A stretch of 20,160 nt of DNA, taken from assembly GCA_041583135.1 (NCBI GenBank), contig JBFHGJ010000106.1:1-20160 (forward strand), in the 5' to 3' direction. The stretch is from JABSOG01 sp041583135 (GTDB taxonomy: Bacteria > Pseudomonadota > Gammaproteobacteria > Enterobacterales > Alteromonadaceae). Position numbers and translations under genes: made by a program. Below are positions 8,201 through 15,352 of the stretch, piece by piece. Under the pieces are notes generated by a model, which was not told the DNA's origin, did not search any database, and saw only the letters and a list, made by a program, of their open reading frames with translations. How positions within the stretch are numbered: the first letter of the stretch is position 1; every line of letters starts with the position of its first letter.

Positions 8201-8656
8201 TTACTTGTCAAATGACATGATAAAAGAATATAACTCTTCGTTGGAAGTGCTGTGTCTGATTTTTTTGACTAGGCTTTTATCGCTGAGCATCTTGGCAATT
8301 TGCGACAAGGTGGATAGATGCTCCTGACAATTTTCTTCGGGGATCAAAAGACCACAAAAGATATCGACAGGTTTGTTGTCGATGGCATCAAAATCCAGCG
8401 GCTCCTGAGTGACGATGAATACCGCGACACTTTTCTCAACCCCTGCCAATCGGCCATGAGGTAGCCCTATGCCATTACCAATGCCGGTACTACCAAGTTT
8501 TTCTCGACTCAATAGACTCTCGAGAATGTCTTGCTCCTGCAACTGGGGAAATTTCTTGTGAGCGATTTGGCTGATGTACTGCAAAACGCGCTTTTTGCTG
8601 TTGACCTGGACAGCACACTGGGTACAGTCCAGGCTCAATATCGACTTTAAATACAT
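8201..8656 (-). CDS. ptsN: Nitrogen-PTS EIIA component PtsN (EIIA-Ntr)
   Basis: This 151-residue PTS EIIA type-2 domain carries the phosphorylation site in STGIGNGIGLPHGRL, His67 by count (His73 in E. coli, whose N-terminus is longer). The core IDNKPVDIFCGLLIPEE is also characteristic. PtsN receives phosphate from NPr and in enterics regulates potassium uptake (TrkA, KdpD) and other targets according to nitrogen and carbon state. No strong Shine-Dalgarno sequence precedes the ATG at 8656. A hairpin lies in the 68-bp gap after hpf, so expression relative to hpf could be adjusted post-transcriptionally. Confidence 0.95.
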   Translation of the reverse strand: MYLKSILSLDCTQCAVQVNSKKRVLQYISQIAHKKFPQLQEQDILESLLSREKLGSTGIGNGIGLPHGRLAGVEKSVAVFIVTQEPLDFDAIDNKPVDIFCGLLIPEENCQEHLSTLSQIAKMLSDKSLVKKIRHSTSNEELYSFIMSFDK

Positions 8657-8686
8657 GAATGTTAACTGCTTCTTTGCGTGGATTTT

Positions 8687-8717
8687 CCGTAACCTTCAAG
8701 TCGTTCAACCGTTACGG
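8687..8717. repeat. Intercistronic inverted repeat between hpf and ptsN
   Basis: CCGTAAC (8687-8693) and GTTACGG (8711-8717) form a perfect 7-bp stem around a 17-nt loop, placed in the 68-bp gap between the hpf stop and the ptsN start. No uridine tract follows on the minus strand (the downstream bases read AAAATCC), so it is unlikely to be a Rho-independent terminator. An mRNA processing or stability element separating the abundant hpf message from ptsN is the more likely reading. Confidence 0.5.
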
Positions 8718-8724
8718 TGCAAAC

Positions 8725-9012
8725 TTATCGACGTTGGATTTTTTCCTTGTGCTTGATCACTTGGCGGTCAAGTTTGTCGATAAGTGCGTCGATAGCAGCA
8801 TACATATCTTGATGATCTGCCGTAGCAAAGATCTCGCCGCCGTTGACGTGTAGGGTTGCTTCTGCCTTTTGCACCAGTTTCTCAACATCAAGAATAACGT
8901 GAACGTTGTTGATGTGGTCGAAGTGACGCTCTAACTTGGAGAATTTGTTGGTCACATAATCACGCAAGGCGGTGGTCACTTCAACATGTCTGCCGGTAAT
9001 ATTGATTTGCAT
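8725..9012 (-). CDS. hpf: Ribosome hibernation promoting factor HPF (short form)
   Basis: The 95-residue protein matches short HPF/YfiA-family proteins (E. coli HPF also 95 aa), with MQINITGRHVEVT at the N-terminus, ATLHVNGGEIFATA in the middle and DMYAAIDALIDKLDRQ near the C-terminus. Short HPF binds the 30S mRNA/tRNA channel and, with RMF, helps convert 70S to 100S dimers in stationary phase. The C-terminal dimerisation domain of long HPF is absent. The start is supported by AAGGAA seven bases upstream. It lies 25 bp after rpoN, its usual place. Confidence 0.97.
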   Translation of the reverse strand: MQINITGRHVEVTTALRDYVTNKFSKLERHFDHINNVHVILDVEKLVQKAEATLHVNGGEIFATADHQDMYAAIDALIDKLDRQVIKHKEKIQRR

Positions 9013-9037
9013 AAGCGAATTCCTTCTTTAGGGTTTG

Positions 9038-10537
9038 CTAAATTAAACTTTTTCTTTGATTAGAGGGCGGTATCGACAAGGATTCACGGTATTTGGCAAT
9101 GGTCCGCCTCGCTACCTTGATCCCCTGATCGGCAAGAATGTCGGCAATTTTACTGTCGCTAAGCGGCTTTTGCGGATTTTCGGCGCCCACCAGTTTCTTG
9201 ATGAGGGCACGAATGGCCGTTGACGAACACTCTCCACCGTTTTCAGTGCTGACGTGACTGGAGAAAAAGTATTTCAATTCAAAAATACCTCGCGGCGTAT
9301 GCATGTACTTTTGCGTCGTCACCCGAGAAATGGTGGACTCATGCATATCGACGATTTCAGCCACGTCGTTCAATACCATTGGCTTCATCGCTTCGTCGCC
9401 ATATTCAAAAAACGCCTGCTGCTGGTGGACAATACAATTGGCTACCTTCAACAAGGTTTCATTACGGCTTTCAAGCGACTTGATAAACCACTTGGCCTCC
9501 TGCAAGTGGGATTTGATAAACTGAGAGTCTGACGCCTGAGATGATTTCGATAAGGCGGCATACTGTTGGTTTACCCTGAGTTTGGGCATCGAATCGCCAT
9601 TAAGCTCTACTACCCAACGCCCTTTCTTTTTGACCACGGTGACATCGGGTATAACGTAATTGTTTTCTTCTTGGATCACCGATGATGCCGGAGTGGGGTT
9701 GAGGCTGTGGATGAGCTTCATGACTTCTTTGAGCTGATCTTCTTTGAGCTTGGTCTTACGCATCAAAGTTCGGTAGTCACGGTTGCCCAAAAGGTCGATA
9801 TATTCACTGATGATGTGCTTGGCTTCTTTCAAATATGGGGTTGCCGGGTCGAACATGCACAGCTGAATGTAGAGACATTCTTTGAGGTCTCTGGCGGCAA
9901 CACCTATCGGCTCAAAAAACTGAATGCGTTTGAGTACCGCTAGCACTTCATCGAGTTCGACTTCCTCATTGCCAAGGCTGGCCAAAATGTCCTCTGCCGA
10001 TACGGTCAAAAACCCTTTGTCGTCTACCGCTTCGATAATCGTGGTCGCAATGGCCAAATCGGTATCGCTAAAAGGGGTCAGGTTCATTTGCCAGCTGAGA
10101 TAATCACGAATGTTCTCTGTGGTTTCACCTTGATAGACTTGGTCGTTATCCGGCGCAGAAACCGCAGGGGTGTTGGGGCCTGCGCTAATGTAATCGTCCC
10201 AGTTAGAGTCGGTAGGCAAATCTTCGGAAATGGTATCCTGGGCCAGTGAGTCGGTGGTTTCGCGATCGCCCGGATCGGAATAATCGTCATCGGAGCCGTC
10301 GTTGGCGCTTTGCTTTTCTTGCTTATCGGCTTTGTGGAGCTTATCTTCGATGCTTTCACCCTGATCGGCAGGGTTGTCATGGGCATCATCAACTTCGAGC
10401 AAAGGGTTGGAGTCCAACGCATCTTGAATCTCTTGCTGTAGATCCAACGTCGATAATTGCAATAGACGAATGGCCTGTTGCAATTGCGGCGTCATGGTGA
10501 GCTGTTGACTGAATCGAAGTTGTAACGATTGCCTCAT
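9038..10537 (-). CDS. rpoN: RNA polymerase sigma-54 factor RpoN
   Basis: The 499-residue product has the full sigma-54 architecture. A Gln/Leu-rich region I occupies residues 1-50 (LSTLDLQQEIQDALDSNPLLE), an acidic region II about 50-135, the core-binding domain about 140-330 and the DNA-binding domain to the end. The RpoN box ARRTIAKYR lies at 476-484. Sigma-54 directs transcription from -24/-12 promoters with AAA+ activators, in nitrogen metabolism and often motility. Its gene follows lptB after 249 bp and heads rpoN-hpf-ptsN-rapZ-npr. The Shine-Dalgarno AGGA is rather far from the ATG (about 13 nt), but the start matches the family N-terminus. Confidence 0.97.
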   Translation of the reverse strand: MRQSLQLRFSQQLTMTPQLQQAIRLLQLSTLDLQQEIQDALDSNPLLEVDDAHDNPADQGESIEDKLHKADKQEKQSANDGSDDDYSDPGDRETTDSLAQDTISEDLPTDSNWDDYISAGPNTPAVSAPDNDQVYQGETTENIRDYLSWQMNLTPFSDTDLAIATTIIEAVDDKGFLTVSAEDILASLGNEEVELDEVLAVLKRIQFFEPIGVAARDLKECLYIQLCMFDPATPYLKEAKHIISEYIDLLGNRDYRTLMRKTKLKEDQLKEVMKLIHSLNPTPASSVIQEENNYVIPDVTVVKKKGRWVVELNGDSMPKLRVNQQYAALSKSSQASDSQFIKSHLQEAKWFIKSLESRNETLLKVANCIVHQQQAFFEYGDEAMKPMVLNDVAEIVDMHESTISRVTTQKYMHTPRGIFELKYFFSSHVSTENGGECSSTAIRALIKKLVGAENPQKPLSDSKIADILADQGIKVARRTIAKYRESLSIPPSNQRKSLI

Positions 10538-10786
10538 GTAGTTATTTTTTTCCTGTTGCTTTTATCACTGTACATGGTGTCTTGCATAAGCGTTTGGGCG
10601 CCGATCCGAATTTGGGGTAACACAGTATAACTATAGTCTCAAATTCAAAATTTCAACACTGCAATGGCGCTAGTTTTGTTTTTTTATCTTGCGTTAAAAT
10701 GGCATAAATCGGCGTAAAAGTCTTGTATTATTTTGTCTCGTTCCTGTGGTCTTAGGCGATTTTTCCCAAAGGTTTTCGTCTTTTCT
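10538..10786 (-). promoter_or_regulatory. rpoN upstream region with weak promoter candidates
   Basis: This 249-bp AT-rich gap separates lptB from rpoN and probably holds the rpoN promoter. On the minus strand, adjacent -10-like boxes TATAGT (10635-10630) and TATACT (10629-10624) lie downstream of TTGAAA (10656-10651). The spacings of 15 and 21 bases are both poor, so the assignment is tentative. No good terminator for lptB is apparent, so readthrough from the lpt genes is possible. I see no small ORF with a convincing ribosome-binding site here. Confidence 0.3.
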
Positions 10787-11512
10787 CTACAATTTAAAGT
10801 GTTCGCCGAGATAGACTTCACGTACGGTCTCATTATCGAGAACCTGCTGTGGCGTGCCTGCCGCTATCAATTCACCATGGCTGACGATATAGGCTTTTTC
10901 ACATACATCTAAGGTTTCCCTGACGTTGTGATCGGTGATCAGGATACCGATACCACGACTTTTCAATTGGCCAATGATTTTTTTGATGTCGATAACCGAA
11001 ATCGGGTCTACGCCAGCAAAGGGTTCATCGAGCAGGACAAATTTAGGCTCGGTCGCTAGGGCACGGGCGATTTCAACGCGGCGTCTTTCACCACCGGATA
11101 GGCTCATGCCGAGGCTATCGCGAATGTGGCCGATGTTGAATTCTTCTAACAGGCCATCGAGCATGTCTTCTCTTTGGTTGTTGCTGAGCTCTTTGCGGGT
11201 TTGCAAAATCGCCAGTATGTTCTGACAGACGGTGAGCTTTCTAAAAATCGACGATTCTTGTGGTAAATAACCGATGCCTTTGCGGGCGCGTATATGCATT
11301 GGGGCATGTGAGAGATCTTCACCGTTTAACGTGACCTGTCCGGCGTCGCTGGGTACTAGGCCGACCACCATGTAGAAGGTGGTGGTTTTACCGGCGCCAT
11401 TTGGTCCTAACAGACCAACGATTTGTCCGGCATTGACGCTGAGGCTAACATCGCGAACGACTTGACGACCTTTATAGCTCTTAGCCAGGTTACTCGCTAT
11501 CAACTCGCTCAC
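10787..11512 (-). CDS. lptB: LPS export ABC transporter ATPase LptB
   Basis: The 241-residue ABC ATPase matches LptB. Walker A GPNGAGKT is at 36-43, the Q-loop glutamine at 85, signature LSGGE at 138-142, Walker B FVLLDE at 158-163 and the switch histidine at 195 (ITDH). LptB2 with LptFG extracts lipopolysaccharide from the inner membrane and pushes it onto the LptC-LptA bridge; lptF and lptG are not in this window. The start is GTG, overlapping the lptA stop by four bases (GTGA), with AGGAG five bases upstream. This points to coupled translation with lptA. Confidence 0.97.
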   Translation of the reverse strand: MSELIASNLAKSYKGRQVVRDVSLSVNAGQIVGLLGPNGAGKTTTFYMVVGLVPSDAGQVTLNGEDLSHAPMHIRARKGIGYLPQESSIFRKLTVCQNILAILQTRKELSNNQREDMLDGLLEEFNIGHIRDSLGMSLSGGERRRVEIARALATEPKFVLLDEPFAGVDPISVIDIKKIIGQLKSRGIGILITDHNVRETLDVCEKAYIVSHGELIAAGTPQQVLDNETVREVYLGEHFKL

Positions 11513-12057
11513 GGGTTCTCCTGCGGGTTGTTTTGTTCTTCGCCATCGTTGGTGCTGAAGATAGACTTAACCTGCTCCTTATCGGAGCGCTCGGCTTCGA
11601 GGGTTTGGTTGATCAAATCAAAGCGAATGGTTTCACCGGCCACTTGAGAGTTGTTTTGCGTCAACATGGCGTTGCCTTTAAGCACCAGCATTTTGGCATC
11701 GACGTCATAGGTTATCTCATTGGCTTCGGCGAGAATCGGCTTGCCGTTGTCTAAGGTTTGCTGGTAGCGGGCCGGGTGGCCGGTAGCAATATAAACTTCT
11801 TTGCCTTTTTTGTCTTGGCGTGTCGCCAATAACCTGTCGGCGCGAATAGATAGGCTGCCTTGACTGACGCTGACATTCTTATCAAAAACCGTGGTATTGG
11901 TTTTTAAGTCGATATTTTGCCGGTCCGAGTCAACCAACACGGGTTGTTTGAAGTCATCTTTTCCTGCCATCGCCGAGTGTGGGGTAAGGCTAAGTAGCCC
12001 ACACAAAATGACAAGCGGTAACTTAAGGTTTTTTAGGCAGATATTTGGTGTTTGCAT
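11509..12057 (-). CDS. lptA: Periplasmic LPS transport protein LptA
   Basis: This 182-residue LptA has a Sec signal peptide with hydrophobic core LPLVILCGLLSL and probable cleavage after SAMA (residue 31). The OstA/LptA beta-jellyroll domain follows, starting near KQPVLVDSDRQNIDLKTN, with the repeated strand pattern GNAMLTQNNSQVAGETIRFD. LptA oligomers bridge LptC in the inner membrane to LptD in the outer membrane. Its start lies 35 bases inside lptC, as in E. coli where the two genes also overlap. The signal peptide supports this start although the Shine-Dalgarno is weak. Confidence 0.95.
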   Translation of the reverse strand: MQTPNICLKNLKLPLVILCGLLSLTPHSAMAGKDDFKQPVLVDSDRQNIDLKTNTTVFDKNVSVSQGSLSIRADRLLATRQDKKGKEVYIATGHPARYQQTLDNGKPILAEANEITYDVDAKMLVLKGNAMLTQNNSQVAGETIRFDLINQTLEAERSDKEQVKSIFSTNDGEEQNNPQENP

Positions 12058-12589
12058 GTTTTATCAAATCAATCTTTTCTTGGTTCAGGTCGGCAAATAG
12101 GCCGCTTCCGGTGATCTCTAAACCGTCACCGAATAACTGCACCGGTTGTTCGGTGTGCATGGTACTTGCTTTTAAGTCGATGTGGAAGTATTGCGAGGTG
12201 ATCCTGTCGATGTAGTCACTCTCTGTCAGGTTCACCGCATTGACTTCATCACTGAGCAACAATCGGTTATTTTCAATCAATTGGCCTTTTTGCGCCGAGA
12301 CTCGCCATTTGCCTTTGTTGTTTCTTGACTCCAGCAGCAACAACGGTGAGTCGAATTCGGCACGGTTTTGCGATTCATAATAGGTCATGGTTTTGGCCGA
12401 AAGGGTCTGAATGCGCTGACCGTTCTTATCAAATACGATACGGTTTAAATCATAGGCGACATAGTCGGGTTTTGCTTCGCTGCTTTGCTCTTTGGTGGCG
12501 GTATCTTGTGGCTTTTCTTTCAATGATAGCCACATCATCGACATCACAAAGATGAAAATCAAGCTGGCAAACAGACGCAATCGATTCAT
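12023..12589 (-). CDS. lptC: LPS export protein LptC
   Basis: The 188-residue product has a single N-terminal transmembrane helix (residues about 5-23, LFASLIFIFVMSMMWLSL) and a periplasmic LptC beta-jellyroll (from about residue 45, with the family strand VFDKNGQRIQTLSAKTMTYYE). LptC is bitopic: it joins LptB2FG and passes LPS to LptA. Its ATG overlaps the kdsC stop (ATGA) and its 3' end overlaps lptA, so kdsC-lptC-lptA-lptB appears to be one coupled unit. Confidence 0.95.
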   Translation of the reverse strand: MNRLRLFASLIFIFVMSMMWLSLKEKPQDTATKEQSSEAKPDYVAYDLNRIVFDKNGQRIQTLSAKTMTYYESQNRAEFDSPLLLLESRNNKGKWRVSAQKGQLIENNRLLLSDEVNAVNLTESDYIDRITSQYFHIDLKASTMHTEQPVQLFGDGLEITGSGLFADLNQEKIDLIKHANTKYLPKKP

Positions 12590-13149
12590 GAACTGCTTCC
12601 GTCAAATTCGTCAAAGTGTCCTTGGGCAATGAGCAGCAAATCGCAGATCTCACGAACGGCGCCATAACCACCGTTGATGGTGGTGATGTGATCTGAGCGC
12701 ATTTTAACCCAAGGATGACCATCAGGGACGCTGATGGCAAGGCCGACGCGTGCCATCACTTTCAAGTCTGGGCTATCGTCGCCGATATAGGCGACCTGCT
12801 CGGCGCTAATGTTCAGCTGCTGCAATAATGACTCAAATGCGGCAATTTTGTTTTCTTGGCCCATGTAGATATGGCGTACGCCCAATGACTTCATACGTTG
12901 TTCGACCAACTTGGAGTTGCGTCCGGTGATGATAGCCACATCAATACCTGCGCTTTGCAGCGCTTTCACGCCGTAGCCGTCACGGGTGTTGAAGGCTTTG
13001 AGTTCTTCGCCGTCATTGCCTAGGTAGATGCGGCCGTCAGAGAAAACACCGTCAACATCGCAAATCAACAAACGAATGTTGGGGGCTCGCTGTTGTACCT
13101 TGTCGCTGAGCTGGCAAGGGTAAAGCTGACAGAACAGTTTATCTATCAT
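12586..13149 (-). CDS. kdsC: 3-deoxy-D-manno-octulosonate-8-phosphate phosphatase KdsC
   Basis: This 187-residue HAD-superfamily C0 phosphatase removes phosphate from Kdo-8-phosphate to give free Kdo. The catalytic motif I is DVDGVFSDG with the nucleophile Asp31 and Asp33. Motif II falls in IITGRNSKLVEQR, and motif IV in IGDDSPDL. KdsC is cytoplasmic and tetrameric in known relatives. It is encoded between kdsD and lptC with four-base overlaps on both sides, placing Kdo synthesis and LPS export in one unit. Confidence 0.96.
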   Translation of the reverse strand: MIDKLFCQLYPCQLSDKVQQRAPNIRLLICDVDGVFSDGRIYLGNDGEELKAFNTRDGYGVKALQSAGIDVAIITGRNSKLVEQRMKSLGVRHIYMGQENKIAAFESLLQQLNISAEQVAYIGDDSPDLKVMARVGLAISVPDGHPWVKMRSDHITTINGGYGAVREICDLLLIAQGHFDEFDGSSS

Positions 13150-14117
13150 AGTACGCCTGCCTTTAGCAGTGACTGCATATTCAACGCCCCGATGGGACGA
13201 TTGTCTTCATCGGTGATCACCAAGCCATTGATTTTCTTGTCTTCAATCAACTTAAGAGCCTCTGCCGCAAGCATATGGGCAGGTGCGGTAATACAGTTGC
13301 TATGAATGACTTCACCGATGCGGGTGCTGTGCAAATCGACTTTAAGGTCGAAGATGCGGCGTAAGTCGCCGTCGGTGAACAGTCCCAGCAATTTGCCTTG
13401 GTCGTCAATGACGGTGGTCATTCCAAGCCCTTTTTGCGACATTTCAAGCAGTGCTTGCTGCATCGATGCCGATTTGTTGACGACAGGCACACCGTCGCCC
13501 TTTTGCATGATATCTTCTAGACGCAGCAATAGACGTTTACCTAGGCTACCGCCCGGATGTGACAGGGCAAAATCATCGGGTGAAAATCCGCGAGCTTCCA
13601 ACAGGGCTACCGCTATCGCATCTCCCATGGCCAGCGTTGCGGTGGTACTGGCGGTCGGGGCCAGACCTAAAACGCAGGCCTCTTTTTCGACTTTGATGCA
13701 CACATGCACGTTGGCCAGCTTGGCCAGTGTCGAATTGACGTTACCACTCATGGAGATAATGTTGGCGCCGATACGTTTAAGTACCGGGACGATGGAAAGC
13801 ACCTCGGCAGTTTCGCCGGAGTTAGAGATAAGCATGACCACATCTTGTGCGGTGATCATGCCAAGGTCGCCATGACTGGCTTCGCCCGGGTGGACAAAAA
13901 ACGCCGGAGTGCCGGTACTGGCCAAGGTCGCGGCAATTTTGCCGCCGATATGACCTGATTTACCCATGCCGATAACCACGACTCGGCCATCGCAGTCGAA
14001 TATCATCTGGCAGGCGCGATTAAAATGCTCATCGACATATTGTGTGAGCTGCTCCAATGCCTGTTTTTCGATATTTAATACTTCTTGTCCAAGGGGACGG
14101 AAATCTATATTAGCCAT
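13146..14117 (-). CDS. kdsD: D-arabinose 5-phosphate isomerase KdsD
   Basis: The 323-residue protein combines an N-terminal SIS domain (residues about 35-180) with two CBS domains (about 204-323). Active-site features include GMGKSGHIGGK (Lys53), the segment GEASHGDLGM (His82) and LSHPGGSLGKR (His187). The enzyme converts ribulose-5-phosphate to arabinose-5-phosphate, the first step to Kdo. It lies 30 bp after yrbG and overlaps kdsC by four bases. The CBS domains may bind a nucleotide or sugar-nucleotide effector; that is family inference. Confidence 0.97.
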   Translation of the reverse strand: MANIDFRPLGQEVLNIEKQALEQLTQYVDEHFNRACQMIFDCDGRVVVIGMGKSGHIGGKIAATLASTGTPAFFVHPGEASHGDLGMITAQDVVMLISNSGETAEVLSIVPVLKRIGANIISMSGNVNSTLAKLANVHVCIKVEKEACVLGLAPTASTTATLAMGDAIAVALLEARGFSPDDFALSHPGGSLGKRLLLRLEDIMQKGDGVPVVNKSASMQQALLEMSQKGLGMTTVIDDQGKLLGLFTDGDLRRIFDLKVDLHSTRIGEVIHSNCITAPAHMLAAEALKLIEDKKINGLVITDEDNRPIGALNMQSLLKAGVL

Positions 14118-14147
14118 AGTGCTTTCTTTTAATCGATACCAATGAGA

Positions 14148-15131
14148 TTAAGGTGCAACCGGTTTAACCGTTTGGCTAAACAGCACCAGCTGATAAGCAA
14201 TAAAGGATATGAATAGGATCAAACCTTCCAAGCGATTGATACGCCCATCACGCTTAAAGCCAAAAGCCATGGCCATCAGTACGATAGAGGCCAGTAGCAT
14301 GATAGGGAAATCACGGGCCGAGGCGTCGGGATCAACGAAGTCGGGATTGATGACCCCAGGCAAACTCAGTACCGCTAGGATATTAAAAATATTGGAACCA
14401 ACGATATTGCCGATGGCGAGGTCGTCTTCGTTTTTCAAAGCGCCCATGATTGAAGCTGCCAACTCCGGCAAACTGGTACCGATGGCGATGATGGTTAGAC
14501 CGATCACCAAGTCGCTAATGCCATACATTTTGGCGATGACAACTGCCGAATCGACCAATACCTGAGCGCTAAGGGGTAAAACGACGAGACCGACAATCAG
14601 CCAAAATAAGGCCCTTTTGTTGCTGACATCTTTGGGGATCTCAGCTTCCATTTCAGCCACTAGGGGATCTTTTTGACTCGACTGACGCATTGATACTTTG
14701 ATCAAGGTTAAGATGAAGCCGACAAAGCCTATCATCAAGACCACGCCTTCGGTGCGTGAGAGGTGGTTGTCATGGAGCATCCAGTAGCCCATTAGACAGA
14801 TCAGCAACATCACCGGGATCTCGCGCATGACGGTTCGAGATTGTACCGTCAATGGTCTGATCAGGGCTGTCATCCCTAGCACCAGTAAAATGTTGGTGAT
14901 GTTAGAACCGATGGCATTACCGACCGCGGTGCTGGTTTTTCCCGTCAGGGCTGCCTGTACGGCGACCAGCATTTCCGGTGCACTTGAACCCATGGCGACG
15001 ATGGTCAAACCGATGATCAGTGGCGAAATGCCGAAGTTTTTGGCAATGGCAGCAGCACCGAAAACAAAGCGGTCGGCACTCCAAACCAGTAAAGTCAAAC
15101 CAAGCAGAATCAGTAATACGTGTTCTAGCAT
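14148..15131 (-). CDS. yrbG: Calcium/sodium antiporter family protein YrbG
   Basis: This 327-residue integral membrane protein belongs to the CaCA cation/Ca2+ exchanger superfamily. The two inverted alpha-repeats are clear: GSSAPE at 48-53 with GNAIGSN at 71-77, and GTSLPE at 218-223 with GNIVGSN at 241-247. The acidic Glu in each repeat is the expected ion ligand. About ten transmembrane helices are predicted, with a hydrophilic loop at 150-172. YrbG is the first gene of the minus-strand run and is divergent from mlaF, as in E. coli. Its ion specificity has not been settled in enterics. Confidence 0.93.
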   Translation of the reverse strand: MLEHVLLILLGLTLLVWSADRFVFGAAAIAKNFGISPLIIGLTIVAMGSSAPEMLVAVQAALTGKTSTAVGNAIGSNITNILLVLGMTALIRPLTVQSRTVMREIPVMLLICLMGYWMLHDNHLSRTEGVVLMIGFVGFILTLIKVSMRQSSQKDPLVAEMEAEIPKDVSNKRALFWLIVGLVVLPLSAQVLVDSAVVIAKMYGISDLVIGLTIIAIGTSLPELAASIMGALKNEDDLAIGNIVGSNIFNILAVLSLPGVINPDFVDPDASARDFPIMLLASIVLMAMAFGFKRDGRINRLEGLILFISFIAYQLVLFSQTVKPVAP

Positions 15132-15221
15132 TCGAACCTTAAATTCTCAGTGACGAAATGAATAGGCAATTTTGCGGATAATTTTGACAAATTAAAAGTA
15201 AAATCGTTCATTGGAGGGCAA

Positions 15222-15317
15222 ATGATGCCAATTACATGGGTTTTTTATCGTTTATTCGAAAAAATAATAGGGTTTATTCGAAAAAATCATTATTCATCCG
15301 ACCATGAATCGCGCTAG
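15222..15317 (+). CDS. Candidate 31-aa small ORF upstream of mlaF
   Basis: ATG at 15222 (or the adjacent ATG at 15225) is preceded by GGAGGG at 15213-15218, one of the better Shine-Dalgarno matches nearby. The frame runs 31 codons to TAG at 15315-15317. The peptide is rich in aromatic and basic residues (WVFYRLFEKIIGFIRKNHY) and could form an amphipathic helix. A consensus TTGACA lies upstream at 15184-15189, but the -10 at proper spacing (TTCATT) is poor. It ends 35 bases before the mlaF start. It may be a leader peptide, a small membrane protein, or a chance ORF within a promoter region; I recognise no family. Confidence 0.3.
   Translation: MMPITWVFYRLFEKIIGFIRKNHYSSDHESR
15250..15287. repeat. 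Perfect 16-bp direct repeat with 22-bp period, candidate operator
   Basis: GTTTATTCGAAAAAAT occurs at 15250-15265 and identically at 15272-15287. The 22-bp period is about two helical turns, so both copies face the same side of the DNA. Each contains the palindromic core TTCGAA and an A-tract. The pair sits between divergent yrbG and mlaF, some 28 bp upstream of the likely mlaF -10 box, a natural place for an activator site or an UP-like element. Confidence 0.55.
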
Positions 15318-15320
15318 AAT
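15315..15320 (+). promoter_or_regulatory. Candidate -10 box for the mla operon
   Basis: TAGAAT at 15315-15320 matches five of six bases of the sigma-70 -10 consensus. No good -35 lies 17 bases upstream (the region reads ATTCAT), which suggests activator dependence or help from the A-tracts at 15250-15287. Transcription from here would start near 15327 and leave a leader of only about 26 nt before the mlaF TTG. Confidence 0.4.
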
Positions 15321-15352
15321 ATGGCCACCTTAACAGCAAATGTACCTTTGGT

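Noticed and set aside
13306..13875. 189-codon open frame antisense to kdsD
   Set aside because: It lies wholly opposite a strongly conserved gene, has Ser/Arg-rich shadow composition and no plausible ribosome-binding context; kdsD explains the open frame.
15184..15212. TTGACA at 15184-15189 as a complete promoter for the small ORF or mlaF
   Set aside because: The -35 is perfect, but the -10 at 17-bp spacing (TTCATT) matches only three of six bases and lies too close to the small-ORF ribosome-binding site for a start upstream of it.
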